Of a stretch of 64,000 nucleotides of DNA, positions 10,207 through 18,467 are shown piece by piece (position 1 is the stretch's first letter; every line of letters begins with the position of its first letter). Under the pieces are notes generated by a model. That model was given only the letters and a program-made list of their open reading frames with translations, had not been told where the DNA came from and made no database searches. Source of the DNA: Rhizobium esperanzae (GTDB taxonomy: Bacteria; Pseudomonadota; Alphaproteobacteria; Rhizobiales; Rhizobiaceae); assembly GCF_014197615.1 (NCBI RefSeq), contig NZ_JACIFY010000020.1, forward strand, positions 61,517 through 125,516. Direction: 5' to 3'. The position numbers were made by a program, and so were the translations under genes.

Positions 10207-11223
10207 TTAGATCAGGCCGGCCGCCGTCATCAGTTCCACGACCTTCTTGCTATCGAGCGTCGAAGCTTCGACCTTCGGCGCGTTGAGATCGGCAAGCGGC
10301 GTCAGCTTGTCATTGGAAGGCGCATCCTTGCCGACGGCATATTCGTAGGACGTGCCGTCCTTGAGAACCTTCTGGCCAGCCTTGCTGGTCAGGAACTTCA
10401 GGAAAGCCTGGGCGTCCTTCATGTGCTGCGTCGACTTCAGGATGCCGCCGCCCGAAACGCTGACGAAAGCGCCCGGATCCTGGTTCTTGAAGTAATGCAG
10501 GCCGACATTCTTGCTGTTTTCGCCGGTTTTGGCCTGATCGCCGAACCAGTAATAGTGATAGATCACAGCGCCTTCGACTTCGCCCGCATTGACGGCCTTC
10601 ATGGCGACGCTGTTGCCCTTATAGGGCGTGGCATTGTCCTTGAGGCCCTTCAGCCACGCCTTGGTGGCGTCCTCGCCCTTCAGCTGCAACAGCGCCGCGA
10701 CGATTGCCTGGAAGTCGGCGCCGGCAGGAGAAGCACCCCAGCGGCCCTTCCAGGCCGGGTCTGCGAGGTCGAGCAGCGACTTCGGCAGTTTGTCCTCGGT
10801 GAGCTTGGTCTTGTCATAGGCAAAAACCGTGGTGCGCGCGGCGATGCCGGTCCACATGCCGTCCGCCGGACGATACTGCTCGGGAACCTGGTCCAGCGTG
10901 TCCTTTTCCACCGGGGCGAAAAGACCGGCGCCATCGACCAGCGTCATAGCAGGCGAATTCTCGGTCAGGAATACGTCAGCCGGTGAGGCGTCGCCTTCCT
11001 GGATGATCTGGTTGGCGAACTGCATGTCGCCGCCCTGACGCATGGTGACCTTGATGCCGGTCTCCTTGGTGAAGGCATCGATCCATTCGCGGCCCAGGCT
11101 TTCGTGCTGGGCATTGTAAACGACGAGACCTTCATCCTGCGCATGGGCGCTGCCTGCAAGCGCAGTGGCGGAAAGAAGCGAAGCGGCAAGCGCCAGGGAA
11201 AAGCGGTTAAAAGCAGTTTTCAT
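10207..11223 (-). CDS. periplasmic iron(III)-binding protein of an ABC importer
   Basis: The 338-residue protein starts with a Sec signal peptide ending in SAHA|QDE. The mature part begins GLVVYNAQHESLGREWIDAF, the FbpA-type N-terminus, where the His of NAQHE is a usual iron ligand, and YHYYWF supplies the paired tyrosines that bind ferric iron in this family. ATG 11223 follows GGAGG; the frame is open twelve codons further but without support. It is the first gene of a leftward three-gene operon. Two TGA-N9-TCA boxes lie upstream, one within the best promoter, which supports iron as the substrate. Confidence 0.9.
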   Translation of the reverse strand: MKTAFNRFSLALAASLLSATALAGSAHAQDEGLVVYNAQHESLGREWIDAFTKETGIKVTMRQGGDMQFANQIIQEGDASPADVFLTENSPAMTLVDGAGLFAPVEKDTLDQVPEQYRPADGMWTGIAARTTVFAYDKTKLTEDKLPKSLLDLADPAWKGRWGASPAGADFQAIVAALLQLKGEDATKAWLKGLKDNATPYKGNSVAMKAVNAGEVEGAVIYHYYWFGDQAKTGENSKNVGLHYFKNQDPGAFVSVSGGGILKSTQHMKDAQAFLKFLTSKAGQKVLKDGTSYEYAVGKDAPSNDKLTPLADLNAPKVEASTLDSKKVVELMTAAGLI

Positions 11224-11272
11224 GATGGCCTCCGTAACGATGTCGCCCGAGTTCTCCACGGGCGATCAGAGG

Positions 11273-11301
11273 CGTATATTTTTCCTGACTGGAAATTTCA
11301 A
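11273..11301 (-). promoter_or_regulatory. sigma-70-like promoter of the iron importer operon
   Basis: On the minus strand TTGAAA (11296-11301) is followed after 17 bp by TATACG (11273-11278), about 50 bp upstream of the binding-protein start. The spacer contains most of the proximal iron box, so a bound repressor would block RNA polymerase. Confidence 0.6.
11286..11300. promoter_or_regulatory. RirA-type iron-responsive operator (proximal)
   Basis: TGACTGGAAATTTCA matches the IRO consensus TGA-N9-TCA bound by the iron-sulfur repressor RirA in Rhizobium. It sits between the -35 and -10 of the predicted promoter. Confidence 0.7.
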
Positions 11302-11335
11302 GTTTGGCTTGACCGAAAAAGCCATCACAATATCT

Positions 11336-11350
11336 TGACTGAATATTTCA
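11336..11350. promoter_or_regulatory. RirA-type iron-responsive operator (distal)
   Basis: TGACTGAATATTTCA is a second exact TGA-N9-TCA match exactly 50 bp from the first and sharing its first five and last four bases. The pair suggests cooperative repression. Confidence 0.65.
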
Positions 11351-11380
11351 TGTTAGAAGGGAATAGATCCCGTTTCAGTT

Positions 11381-11413
11381 AAAAAGGCGGCACTCCTCAG
11401 GGAGCACCGCCTT
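11381..11413 (-). terminator. rho-independent terminator of the amaB-like gene
   Basis: Read on the minus strand, AAGGCGG pairs with CCGCCTT around an inner GCTCC/GGAG stem, followed by a run of T. It lies 26 bp after the stop of the aldehyde dehydrogenase and insulates it from the iron operon. Confidence 0.75.
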
Positions 11414-11438
11414 CCATTCGGCAAGCTTGCAGACCAGA

Positions 11439-12977
11439 TTATTCGACGTCGAACTTGACGCCCTGGGCAAGCGGCAGCGTCCTGCCGTAATTGATCGTGT
11501 TGGTGGAGCGGCGCATATAGGCCTTCCAGGCATCCGAGCCGGATTCGCGCCCGCCCCCGGTTTCCTTCTCGCCGCCAAAGGCGCCGCCGATTTCGGCACC
11601 CGACGGCCCGAGGTTGACGTTGGCGATACCGCAATCCGATCCGCGCGCCGAGACGAAGGTTTCGGCCTCGCGCATGTCGTTGGTGAAGATCGATGACGAC
11701 AGCCCCTGCGGCACGGCATTGTGCAGAGCGAGCACCTCATCGAAATCACTGTATTTCATCACATAGAGGATCGGCGCGAAGGTCTCGTGCTCGACCGGAC
11801 CGGTCTGATCAGGCATTTCGACGAGCGCCGGGCGAACATAGAAGGCGTCGGTCAAACCATTGCCGACACGCTCGCCGCCGGTCACCTTGCCGCCGGCCGA
11901 TTTCGCCTCGCCGAGCGCGGCCTGCATCTTCTCGAAGGCCTGGCCGTCGATCAGCGGTCCCACCAACGTGCCTGTTTCGAGCGGATTGCCGATGGTGACG
12001 GAGCCGTAGGCCTTCTGCAGGCGCGGCACCAGCTGGTCGTAGACGCTCTCATGCACGAAGAGACGGCGCAGCGTCGTGCAGCGCTGGCCGGCCGTGCCCA
12101 TCGCCGAGAAGGCGACGCCGCGCAGCGTCAGATCGAGATCGGCGCTCGGGCAGACGATCGCCGCATTGTTGCCGCCGAGTTCGAGAATGCCGCGGGCAAA
12201 ACGCTGCGACAGGCGCGGACCGACGGCGCGGCCCATGGCCGTCGAACCGGTGGCGGAAACGAGCGGGATCTTCGGATGATCGACCAGCACCTCGCCGACC
12301 TCACGGCCGCCGATGATCAGCGTCGACAGATCGGCCGGCGCCGTGCCGCCCTCGGCGACGAAGCGCTTCAGCGCTTTCTCGAACAGCGCCTGCACGGCCA
12401 GCGCCGTCAGCGGCGTCTTCTCAGAGGGCTTCCAGACGGTGGAATTGCCGCAGACCATCGCAAGGGCCGCATTCCACGACCAGACGGCGACCGGGAAATT
12501 GAAAGCGGAGATGATGCCGACCACGCCGAGCGGATGCCAGCTTTCCATCATCCGGTGCTCGGAGCGCTCGGTGGCGATCGTCAGGCCGTAGAGCTGGCGG
12601 GAAAGACCGACGGCGAAATCGCAGATATCGATCATCTCCTGTACTTCGCCGAGCCCTTCCGAGGTGATCTTGCCGACCTCGATCGAGACGAGACGGCCGA
12701 GTGCCGTCTTCGCGGCGCGCAGCTCTTCGCCGAGCAGGCGGACCAGCTCACCGCGCTTCGGCGCCGGAACGGCCCGCCATTCGAGGAAGGCCTTGTGCGC
12801 CGCTTCGATCGCGGCTTTCGTCTCGGCAACGCTGTGTTCCCGGAGTTTGCCGATTTCCTTGCCCGTCACCGGCGAGGTGACGGAAAGCGTGCCGCCGTGA
12901 TAGCGGCCGGCATCGACGCCGAGGTCGGCAAGCAGCTTGGCGGTTTCGGTGGCGAGATCGAGGACGGCGATGGTCAT
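11439..12977 (-). CDS. amaB: aldehyde dehydrogenase, ALDH7/AmaB-like (piperideine-6-carboxylate / aminoadipate semialdehyde dehydrogenase)
   Basis: This 512-residue ALDH has the nucleophile Cys300 in GTAGQRCTTLRRL and the general base Glu in LELGGNNA. The segments GVVGIISAFNFPVAVWSWN and NVNLGPSGAEIGGAFGGEKETGGGRESGSDAWK are typical of the ALDH7/AmaB branch. That branch oxidises alpha-aminoadipate semialdehyde, in equilibrium with piperideine-6-carboxylate, to 2-aminoadipate. The frame runs on upstream, but only ATG 12977 matches the family N-terminus. The neighbours, an AmaA-like oxidase and an HglS-type dioxygenase, supply the steps before and, after a transamination, the step after it. The symbol is given by this context as well as sequence. 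Confidence 0.82.
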   Translation of the reverse strand: MTIAVLDLATETAKLLADLGVDAGRYHGGTLSVTSPVTGKEIGKLREHSVAETKAAIEAAHKAFLEWRAVPAPKRGELVRLLGEELRAAKTALGRLVSIEVGKITSEGLGEVQEMIDICDFAVGLSRQLYGLTIATERSEHRMMESWHPLGVVGIISAFNFPVAVWSWNAALAMVCGNSTVWKPSEKTPLTALAVQALFEKALKRFVAEGGTAPADLSTLIIGGREVGEVLVDHPKIPLVSATGSTAMGRAVGPRLSQRFARGILELGGNNAAIVCPSADLDLTLRGVAFSAMGTAGQRCTTLRRLFVHESVYDQLVPRLQKAYGSVTIGNPLETGTLVGPLIDGQAFEKMQAALGEAKSAGGKVTGGERVGNGLTDAFYVRPALVEMPDQTGPVEHETFAPILYVMKYSDFDEVLALHNAVPQGLSSSIFTNDMREAETFVSARGSDCGIANVNLGPSGAEIGGAFGGEKETGGGRESGSDAWKAYMRRSTNTINYGRTLPLAQGVKFDVE

Positions 12978-12999
12978 TGTCGTGGTTCCAATCTTATTA

Positions 13000-13059
13000 T
13001 TCTCAGAAGCGAGTATCGCTTCTCGGAAACGTCTATCGCTTCTCAGAAGCGGGCATCGG
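13000..13059. repeat. three tandem 20-bp units
   Basis: Three head-to-tail units of exactly 20 bp (13000-13019, 13020-13039, 13040-13059) share the pattern TTCTC-RGAARCG-N4-ATCG. The third unit contains the last codons and stop of the FAD oxidase gene, so the array looks like duplication of that gene's 3' end into the 65-bp gap before amaB. Confidence 0.75.
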
Positions 13060-14326
13060 CGAAATGGGCGACCTGAGCGCCGGCTTCGTACCATATTTCT
13101 TTCAGCGCACGGAAGCTCGGCTCGGTCGGCGAAGTCAGCGGCAGCGGCAGATCGGCTTCGGTGAGCCGGCCGAGGATATGCTCCGCCAGCGTCCGGCCGA
13201 AGACCGTGCCTGGCGCAATGCCGCGGCCATTGTAACCCGAAAAGCCGATGACGCCGGGGGCGAATTTGTGAAAGCGCGGCAGCGCATTGTCGGTCATGCC
13301 GATCTGGCCATACCATTCACACTCGAATTCGACATCGCCGATAACAGGGAAGAGCCGCTTCAAGGCGCGTTTGGCCCAGCTCTTATGCACCGCAAGCCCG
13401 GTATTGCGCAGCGCCCCGACACTGCCGAAAACGAGACGGCCGGCCTGGTCCATGCGGAAGGAGGAGAGGATGTCCTTGGTATCCCACGCGCCTTCCCGCC
13501 CCGGCAGGATCGACTGACGCAGATTGTGGCCGAGCGGCACGGTGGCGAAATTGAAATAGGGCAGATAGACCTGTTCGTTGCGCACCTGCTCGAAGGGGCC
13601 GGTGCTATAGGCATCGGTCGCGACGATGATCCAGTCCGCGCTGACCTCGCCCTTTGCCGTCTTCACGGTCCAGCGGCTGCCGTTGCGCTCCGTCGCGACC
13701 ACGGGGCTCGACGTATGAATGGCGACCCCCGCCTTGACGGCGGCATGGGCAAGGCCGCGCGCATAGGCCAGCGGCTGCAGCGTCCCGGCGCGCATATCGA
13801 GCAGCGAACCGGTATAGGCATCGCTGCCGATGCGCTTGGCCGTCTCCGCCGCATCGAGCAGCTTGACGGGGGCGCCGCGTGCAGACCATTGCGCCGCGCG
13901 GTCCTCGATCTCCTTCAGCCCATCGGCGCCGACGGCGCAATGCAGCGTGCCGTTGCGTTCGAGTTCGCAGGCGATGCCATGCTTGTCGATCAGTTCCATG
14001 ACCAGCTTCGGCGCATTGCCGAGCAGTTCGAGCAGACGTTCGCCATGCACCGGGCCGAGCACGCCGGGCAGATCGTCGGGCATCACCCACATGCCGGCAT
14101 TGATCAGACCAACATTACGTCCCGCGCCGCCGAAGCCGATCTCCTTCGCCTCCAGCAGCACCACCTTCGATCCAGCTTCGGCAAGATGCAGGGCGGAGGA
14201 GAGACCGGTATAGCCACCGCCGACGATGACGACATCGGCCGACACCGCGCCCTTGAGCGGCGAGGTGGCCGGCGGTTCGCCGGCAGTCTTTTCCCATAGG
14301 CCGTGGGAGCGCGGATCATTCAGCAT
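13043..14326 (-). CDS. amaA: FAD-dependent oxidoreductase, AmaA-like (L-pipecolate oxidase)
   Basis: This 427-residue DAO-fold protein has the dinucleotide-binding motif VVIVGGGYTGLSSALHLAEAG near residue 30 and the C-terminal FAD contact GYNGRGIAPGTVFG. Related enzymes include gamma-glutamylputrescine oxidase and pipecolate oxidase; sequence alone does not separate these. Placement directly upstream of an ALDH7 gene and downstream of an HglS gene favours AmaA, which oxidises L-pipecolate to piperideine-6-carboxylate in the D-lysine pathway. No strong ribosome site precedes the ATG. The 67-bp gap from hglS fits one operon hglS-amaA-amaB. Confidence 0.72.
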   Translation of the reverse strand: MLNDPRSHGLWEKTAGEPPATSPLKGAVSADVVIVGGGYTGLSSALHLAEAGSKVVLLEAKEIGFGGAGRNVGLINAGMWVMPDDLPGVLGPVHGERLLELLGNAPKLVMELIDKHGIACELERNGTLHCAVGADGLKEIEDRAAQWSARGAPVKLLDAAETAKRIGSDAYTGSLLDMRAGTLQPLAYARGLAHAAVKAGVAIHTSSPVVATERNGSRWTVKTAKGEVSADWIIVATDAYSTGPFEQVRNEQVYLPYFNFATVPLGHNLRQSILPGREGAWDTKDILSSFRMDQAGRLVFGSVGALRNTGLAVHKSWAKRALKRLFPVIGDVEFECEWYGQIGMTDNALPRFHKFAPGVIGFSGYNGRGIAPGTVFGRTLAEHILGRLTEADLPLPLTSPTEPSFRALKEIWYEAGAQVAHFADARF

Positions 14327-14393
14327 GGTTTGGTCCGATCGGATCGAAATTGCGCTACTTTAACCCATAAAACCAAGTGTTGAAGCCAGCTTT

Positions 14394-15806
14394 TCACGCA
14401 ACAGTCTTCAGCTGCAGCTCCGCGAGACCGAGCGCTTCCATTGCTGCAGCGAGCGAGGCGGCCTGACGTTCGGCATAAAGCGCCAGCTCGTCCTGAACGG
14501 TGGCGCCGAGCGCCGCCTCGAAGGCGTCGCGATTCGAGCGCGTCGCATAATTCTGCTGCTGGTCGGTGCCGAGGTTCGACTGGAAGATGCCGGCCGCGCT
14601 GACGGGCAGGAAGTCTTCATAGACGATCGGTGCGAAGGTAAGGTAACCCTTGGCAATCAGCGCCTCCGGATCGCCAGCCGGCGCGCCGCCGACGGCTGCG
14701 GCAATGCCGGCAGGCGTCGCTGAGTAGCGGAAGAAGGCCAGGTCTTGCCCGCGCAGCTCGTCCCAGCTATCCGGCAGCGCCTTGAAGCGCTCGGCGAGTT
14801 CCTGGTCGTAGGCGCCGGCCTTGGCGCCGCCGGCGCCGACCTGCACTTCGCCGCGAACCGAGGCGAGCAGCCGGTCGTAGAGCGCCCGGCCCTTGGCCGT
14901 CAGCGCCACGCCGCGCTGTTCGATCTCGCCGAAGCGGGCAGTATGCGTCCCTTGAACCGCATCCTCGTCACCGGAAAAGATGATCGTTTCCTCCAGCGCC
15001 TTGAAGCTCGTCTGCCGCAGCAGGATATCGCAATGACGGCGCGGCGGCCCCTCGATGACGGCTTTCGGCGTGATGCCACGCTCCGGCATACGGGCCTGGA
15101 CCGCGTCGATATCGAGCGTGCGCGGCGTCAGATGGTTGATATGCGGCCCCTTGAAGCTGACGACGTCGGCGATCAGCCGGTGCGCGTCGTGCAGGCGTTT
15201 GTAGGTTTCGGCGCTGACCGTCGCCTCGCTGTGCCAGCGGAAGGTTTCAAGTGCCTCGGCGACGAATTCCGTTGCCTCCGCCTCCGTCAGGCCGCCGTTC
15301 TGTTCGTGGCGCTCGATCAGCGCAATGGCGCGCGGCGTATAGATGCGCCGCTTTGCCAGAATGGTTTCGGCTTCAGCGCGCAGCCCCTCGTCCTCGATCA
15401 GCTCCAATCGCAGCAGCGAGGTGAAGACGCGGAACGGGTTGATGTTGAGCGCGGCCTCGTCGATCGGCCGGAAGCTGGTGGAATGAACCGGCACGCCGGC
15501 GACCGAGAGATCGTAATAGCCGACCGCCTGCATGCCCATGACCGCAAACAGGCGGCGGATGGTGAAAAGCTCGTCTGCCGTGCCGAGCCGGATGGCGCCG
15601 TGGCGCTCGACATCGATACGATCAAGCTCGCCGGCGCCGGCGAGCCGCTCGCGCAGATCGGGATTGTTTTCGAGGCAGCCGGCATTCACATCCGCCACCA
15701 GTTCGATCAGCGTGCCGTATTGCGGCACCTCCGCCCGGTACATCTGCGACATCGCCTCGGTGAACAGCGAGCGGATACGGTCTGGGGAAACGAAGGATTG
15801 CGGCAT
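14394..15806 (-). CDS. hglS: 2-oxoadipate dioxygenase/decarboxylase, DUF1338 family
   Basis: The 470-residue protein belongs to DUF1338 (HglS/YdcJ). Members are Fe(II) enzymes of the VOC superfamily that convert 2-oxoadipate to D-2-hydroxyglutarate in bacterial lysine catabolism. The pair His69/Arg73 in RHGAIRLGT, the HINHLTPRT segment (His222, His225) and Glu294 in RFGEIEQRG fall where the metal ligands and substrate arginine of the Pseudomonas putida enzyme are expected; this correspondence is by eye. ATG 15806 follows GGAG. It leads the leftward operon with the AmaA- and AmaB-like genes and is divergent from a LysR gene, its likely regulator. Confidence 0.85.
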   Translation of the reverse strand: MPQSFVSPDRIRSLFTEAMSQMYRAEVPQYGTLIELVADVNAGCLENNPDLRERLAGAGELDRIDVERHGAIRLGTADELFTIRRLFAVMGMQAVGYYDLSVAGVPVHSTSFRPIDEAALNINPFRVFTSLLRLELIEDEGLRAEAETILAKRRIYTPRAIALIERHEQNGGLTEAEATEFVAEALETFRWHSEATVSAETYKRLHDAHRLIADVVSFKGPHINHLTPRTLDIDAVQARMPERGITPKAVIEGPPRRHCDILLRQTSFKALEETIIFSGDEDAVQGTHTARFGEIEQRGVALTAKGRALYDRLLASVRGEVQVGAGGAKAGAYDQELAERFKALPDSWDELRGQDLAFFRYSATPAGIAAAVGGAPAGDPEALIAKGYLTFAPIVYEDFLPVSAAGIFQSNLGTDQQQNYATRSNRDAFEAALGATVQDELALYAERQAASLAAAMEALGLAELQLKTVA

Positions 15807-15869
15807 CTGAGAAACTCCGGCTCATTCCGTTTTTGCAGGATGAGCCTCTTTACTTCAGCCACAAAGGCG

Positions 15870-15907
15870 GAAATATCGACATTTCGGAAATAGCTCATTC
15901 TGAAATG
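15870..15907. promoter_or_regulatory. probable LysR operator between hglS and lysR
   Basis: Three half-sites GAAAT/ATTTC lie in the divergent intergenic region: GAAAT at 15870-15874, CATTTC at 15880-15885 and GAAATG at 15902-15907. The first two form one short dyad, the outer two a 6-16-6 dyad ending just before the lysR start. The arrangement suits a LysR-type regulator that controls both directions. Confidence 0.45.
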
Positions 15908-15909
15908 GA

Positions 15910-16818
15910 ATGACCATGTTCGCTTCAAGACGTTTTCTGCCGTCGATTTCGCATCTCGCCGCCTTCGAAGCGGTTGCCCGCACCGGCAGCGTGACGGCGG
16001 CCGCGCGCGAACTCGATCTGACCCAGAGCGCCGTCAGCCGGCAGGTGAGCGCGCTGGAGGAGCAGCTCGGCGTCGAACTCTTCCTGCGCGAACGCCAGAC
16101 CATGCGGCTGACGCTCGCCGGCGACAGTTATGCCCGCGAAATCCGCGAGGCGCTGCGACGCATATCGAGCGCTTCCTTGAACCTGCGCGCCAATCCGCAT
16201 GGCGGAACGCTCAATCTTGCCATCCTGCCGACTTTCGGCACGCGCTGGCTGGCGCCGCGCCTCGGGCGCTTCCTTGCCGTCAATCCCGGTGTGACGATCA
16301 ATCTGGTGACCCGGCTTTCGCCGTTCGATTTCCGCCTCGATTCGATCGACGCCGCCATCCATTTCGGCCATCCGCACTGGCCGGGCGCCGAACTTACCTT
16401 TCTGATGTCGGAGCGCACGGTGCCGGCCTGCAGCCCGGATTTTCTGAAGCGGTACACGATCTCCGGGCCTCAGGATCTGCTTGCCGTTCCGCTGCTGCAC
16501 CTGACGACGCGTCCGGATGCCTGGGAGCAATGGTTTGCCGGCAACGGTGTTTCCTTCGAAAACGTGCACGGCATGCTGTTCGACCAGTTCGCAACCGCCG
16601 CACAGGCGGCGATCGCCGGCCTCGGCATCGCCCTGTTGCCGACATTCCTGATGCACGAGGAGCTGCGCCGCGGCGACCTCGTCGCCGCCGTCGACCGTGA
16701 AATGGAAAGCCGCGAGCGCTACTATCTCGCCTTTCCGCCCGAACGCGCCGATTATGCGCCGCTTGCCGCCTTCCGCGACTGGATCGTCGCCGAAGCGGCC
16801 GCCGACCCGGCCGCGTGA
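15910..16818 (+). CDS. LysR family transcriptional regulator (GcvA-like)
   Basis: The 302-residue protein has an N-terminal winged helix, SHLAAFEAVARTGSVTAAAREL followed by TQSAVSRQVSALEEQLGVELF, and a C-terminal substrate-binding fold with GLGIALLPTFL. It resembles the GcvA/AmpR subgroup. Divergent from hglS with only 103 bp between starts, it most likely activates the lysine-degradation operon in response to a pathway intermediate and represses itself. An earlier-looking alternative start is MFASRRFLPS, two codons in. Confidence 0.87.
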   Translation: MTMFASRRFLPSISHLAAFEAVARTGSVTAAARELDLTQSAVSRQVSALEEQLGVELFLRERQTMRLTLAGDSYAREIREALRRISSASLNLRANPHGGTLNLAILPTFGTRWLAPRLGRFLAVNPGVTINLVTRLSPFDFRLDSIDAAIHFGHPHWPGAELTFLMSERTVPACSPDFLKRYTISGPQDLLAVPLLHLTTRPDAWEQWFAGNGVSFENVHGMLFDQFATAAQAAIAGLGIALLPTFLMHEELRRGDLVAAVDREMESRERYYLAFPPERADYAPLAAFRDWIVAEAAADPAA

Positions 16819-16887
16819 CGAACGGCTTGCATCGGCATGGCGCTTTCGACCATTATATCAGCCAAACAACATCTGCAGGAAATCCCC

Positions 16888-17124
16888 ATGAAGCCGATCT
16901 TCGTCCAGCTCCAATGCGCCCCCGGCAAGACCTATGAGGTCGCCGACGCCATCTACCAGACCGAACTGGTCTCGGAGCTCTATTCCACCAGCGGCGACTA
17001 TGACCTGCTGCTCAAGGTCTATATCGAGGAAGGCCAGGATATCGGCAAATTCATCAACGACAACATCGCCAATATTCCCGGCATCGTCCGTTCGCTGACG
17101 ACGCTGACCTTCAAGGCCTTCTGA
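16888..17124 (+). CDS. stand-alone Lrp/AsnC ligand-binding (RAM) domain protein
   Basis: Only 78 residues, it is the ligand-binding half of an Lrp/AsnC regulator without the helix-turn-helix: it has the GDYDLLLKVYIEEGQDIGKF and NIPGIVRSLTTLTFKAF segments. Such proteins form octameric amino-acid sensors and may act by joining full-length Lrp oligomers. ATG 16888 follows AGGA. It lies 69 bp after lysR on the same strand, next to amino-acid catabolic genes, which fits a sensing role; the partner is unknown. Confidence 0.85.
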   Translation: MKPIFVQLQCAPGKTYEVADAIYQTELVSELYSTSGDYDLLLKVYIEEGQDIGKFINDNIANIPGIVRSLTTLTFKAF

Positions 17125-17268
17125 ATTCCTCTCAGATACGGTTAACCCTCTTCGCGAAGAATTGCCTGGCATGACGTCGCTGAAACCACGGCTTAACGCC
17201 CGGGATATCTGGTCGTTGCTATAAGAGTTCCGCGTCGGCTCGAAGCGACGTGCAGCGATAGGTGGAAC

Positions 17269-18447
17269 ATGGCGATCGTCGAGGCAGACAGGGTGCGCGA
17301 GAAGCCGCAGCCGGAAACGGCGCCGCTGATCGTTCATGTCGTGCGCCAGTTCCTGCCCAACCGCGGCGGCCTGGAAGACGTCGTCGCCAATCTCGGCCGC
17401 CAGACGGTGCGTCGCGGCTATCGCGTTCGCGTCGTCACGCTCGATTCGCTGTTCACCGCGCCTGACAATAAATTGCCGCCGCGCGAGGATATCGACGGGA
17501 TCGAGGTGGTGCGCATTCCCTGGTCCGGCAGCAGCCGTTATCCGCTGGCGCCCGAGGTTTTTCGCCATCTCGGCGATGCCGATCTCGTGCATGTCCATGC
17601 CATCGACTTCTTTTTCGACGCGCTCGCCTGGGGCCGGTTGCTGCATCGCAAGCCGATGATCGTCACCACCCATGGCGGCTTCTTCCACACCAGGAAATAC
17701 GCCGCGATCAAGAAGATCTGGTTCCGCACTCTGACCCGCGCCTCGGCGCTGGCCTATCGGCGCGTCGTCTGCTGCAGCGCCTCCGACCTCAAGCAGTTTT
17801 CCGAGATCGTCCCCGACAGCCTGCTGATCGAAAACGGCGCCGATGTCGGCAAGTTCGCCGATACCGCTTCGCGCCGGGCAAGGCGCCGCATCGTCACCAT
17901 CGGCCGGTTCTCGGTGAACAAGCGGCTGGATCATCTGCTCGATGCGATGGCCAGGCTGGCGGCCCGAGATGCGGAATGGCATCTCGACATCGTCGGGGCC
18001 GAATCCGATCTGAACCGGGCCGATGTCGAAGCCGCAATCGAAGGCCGCAACCTTTCCGGCCGCGTCACCCTGCACGTCTCACCCGACAACGGCGCCATCC
18101 GGCGCGTCATCGCCGAGGCCTCGCTGTTTGCTTCCGCCTCGGAATATGAAGGTTTCGGCCTGGTGGCGCTGGAGGCGATGAGCGCCGGCCTGTTGCCGGT
18201 GCTGAACGCCAACGACGCCTTTACAACGCTTGCCGGCCGGCATCCGGTCATCGCGCTGGCCGATTTTACCAATCCCGAGACCGCGGCGACAGTGATCGAA
18301 GAGGCCTATGAGGCTCTCGCGCGTCAACCGGACGCCGTTCGCGCCGGCCTTCTCGACGCTGCGCTCGGTTATTCCTGGGACATCGTCGCCGGGCGTTACA
18401 TCGATCTCTATCGGTCGCTGAACGTCGTCACCGGCGACCGCACCTGA
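17269..18447 (+). CDS. glycosyltransferase family 4 protein
   Basis: A 392-residue GT-B enzyme. The N-terminal half has HVVRQFLPNRGGLEDVVANL, the usual acceptor-side start, and the C-terminal half has VTIGRFSVNKRLDHLLDAM and ASEYEGFGLVALEAMSAG, the E-x7-E nucleotide-sugar motif of GT4. It should be cytoplasmic or membrane-peripheral and add a sugar to a lipid-linked glycan. It converges with the leftward glycan operon, separated by 20 bp from the flippase-hydrolase gene, and may belong functionally to it. Sugar donor unknown. Confidence 0.85.
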   Translation: MAIVEADRVREKPQPETAPLIVHVVRQFLPNRGGLEDVVANLGRQTVRRGYRVRVVTLDSLFTAPDNKLPPREDIDGIEVVRIPWSGSSRYPLAPEVFRHLGDADLVHVHAIDFFFDALAWGRLLHRKPMIVTTHGGFFHTRKYAAIKKIWFRTLTRASALAYRRVVCCSASDLKQFSEIVPDSLLIENGADVGKFADTASRRARRRIVTIGRFSVNKRLDHLLDAMARLAARDAEWHLDIVGAESDLNRADVEAAIEGRNLSGRVTLHVSPDNGAIRRVIAEASLFASASEYEGFGLVALEAMSAGLLPVLNANDAFTTLAGRHPVIALADFTNPETAATVIEEAYEALARQPDAVRAGLLDAALGYSWDIVAGRYIDLYRSLNVVTGDRT

Positions 18448-18467
18448 TCCTGCCCGCCTGAAATCCC

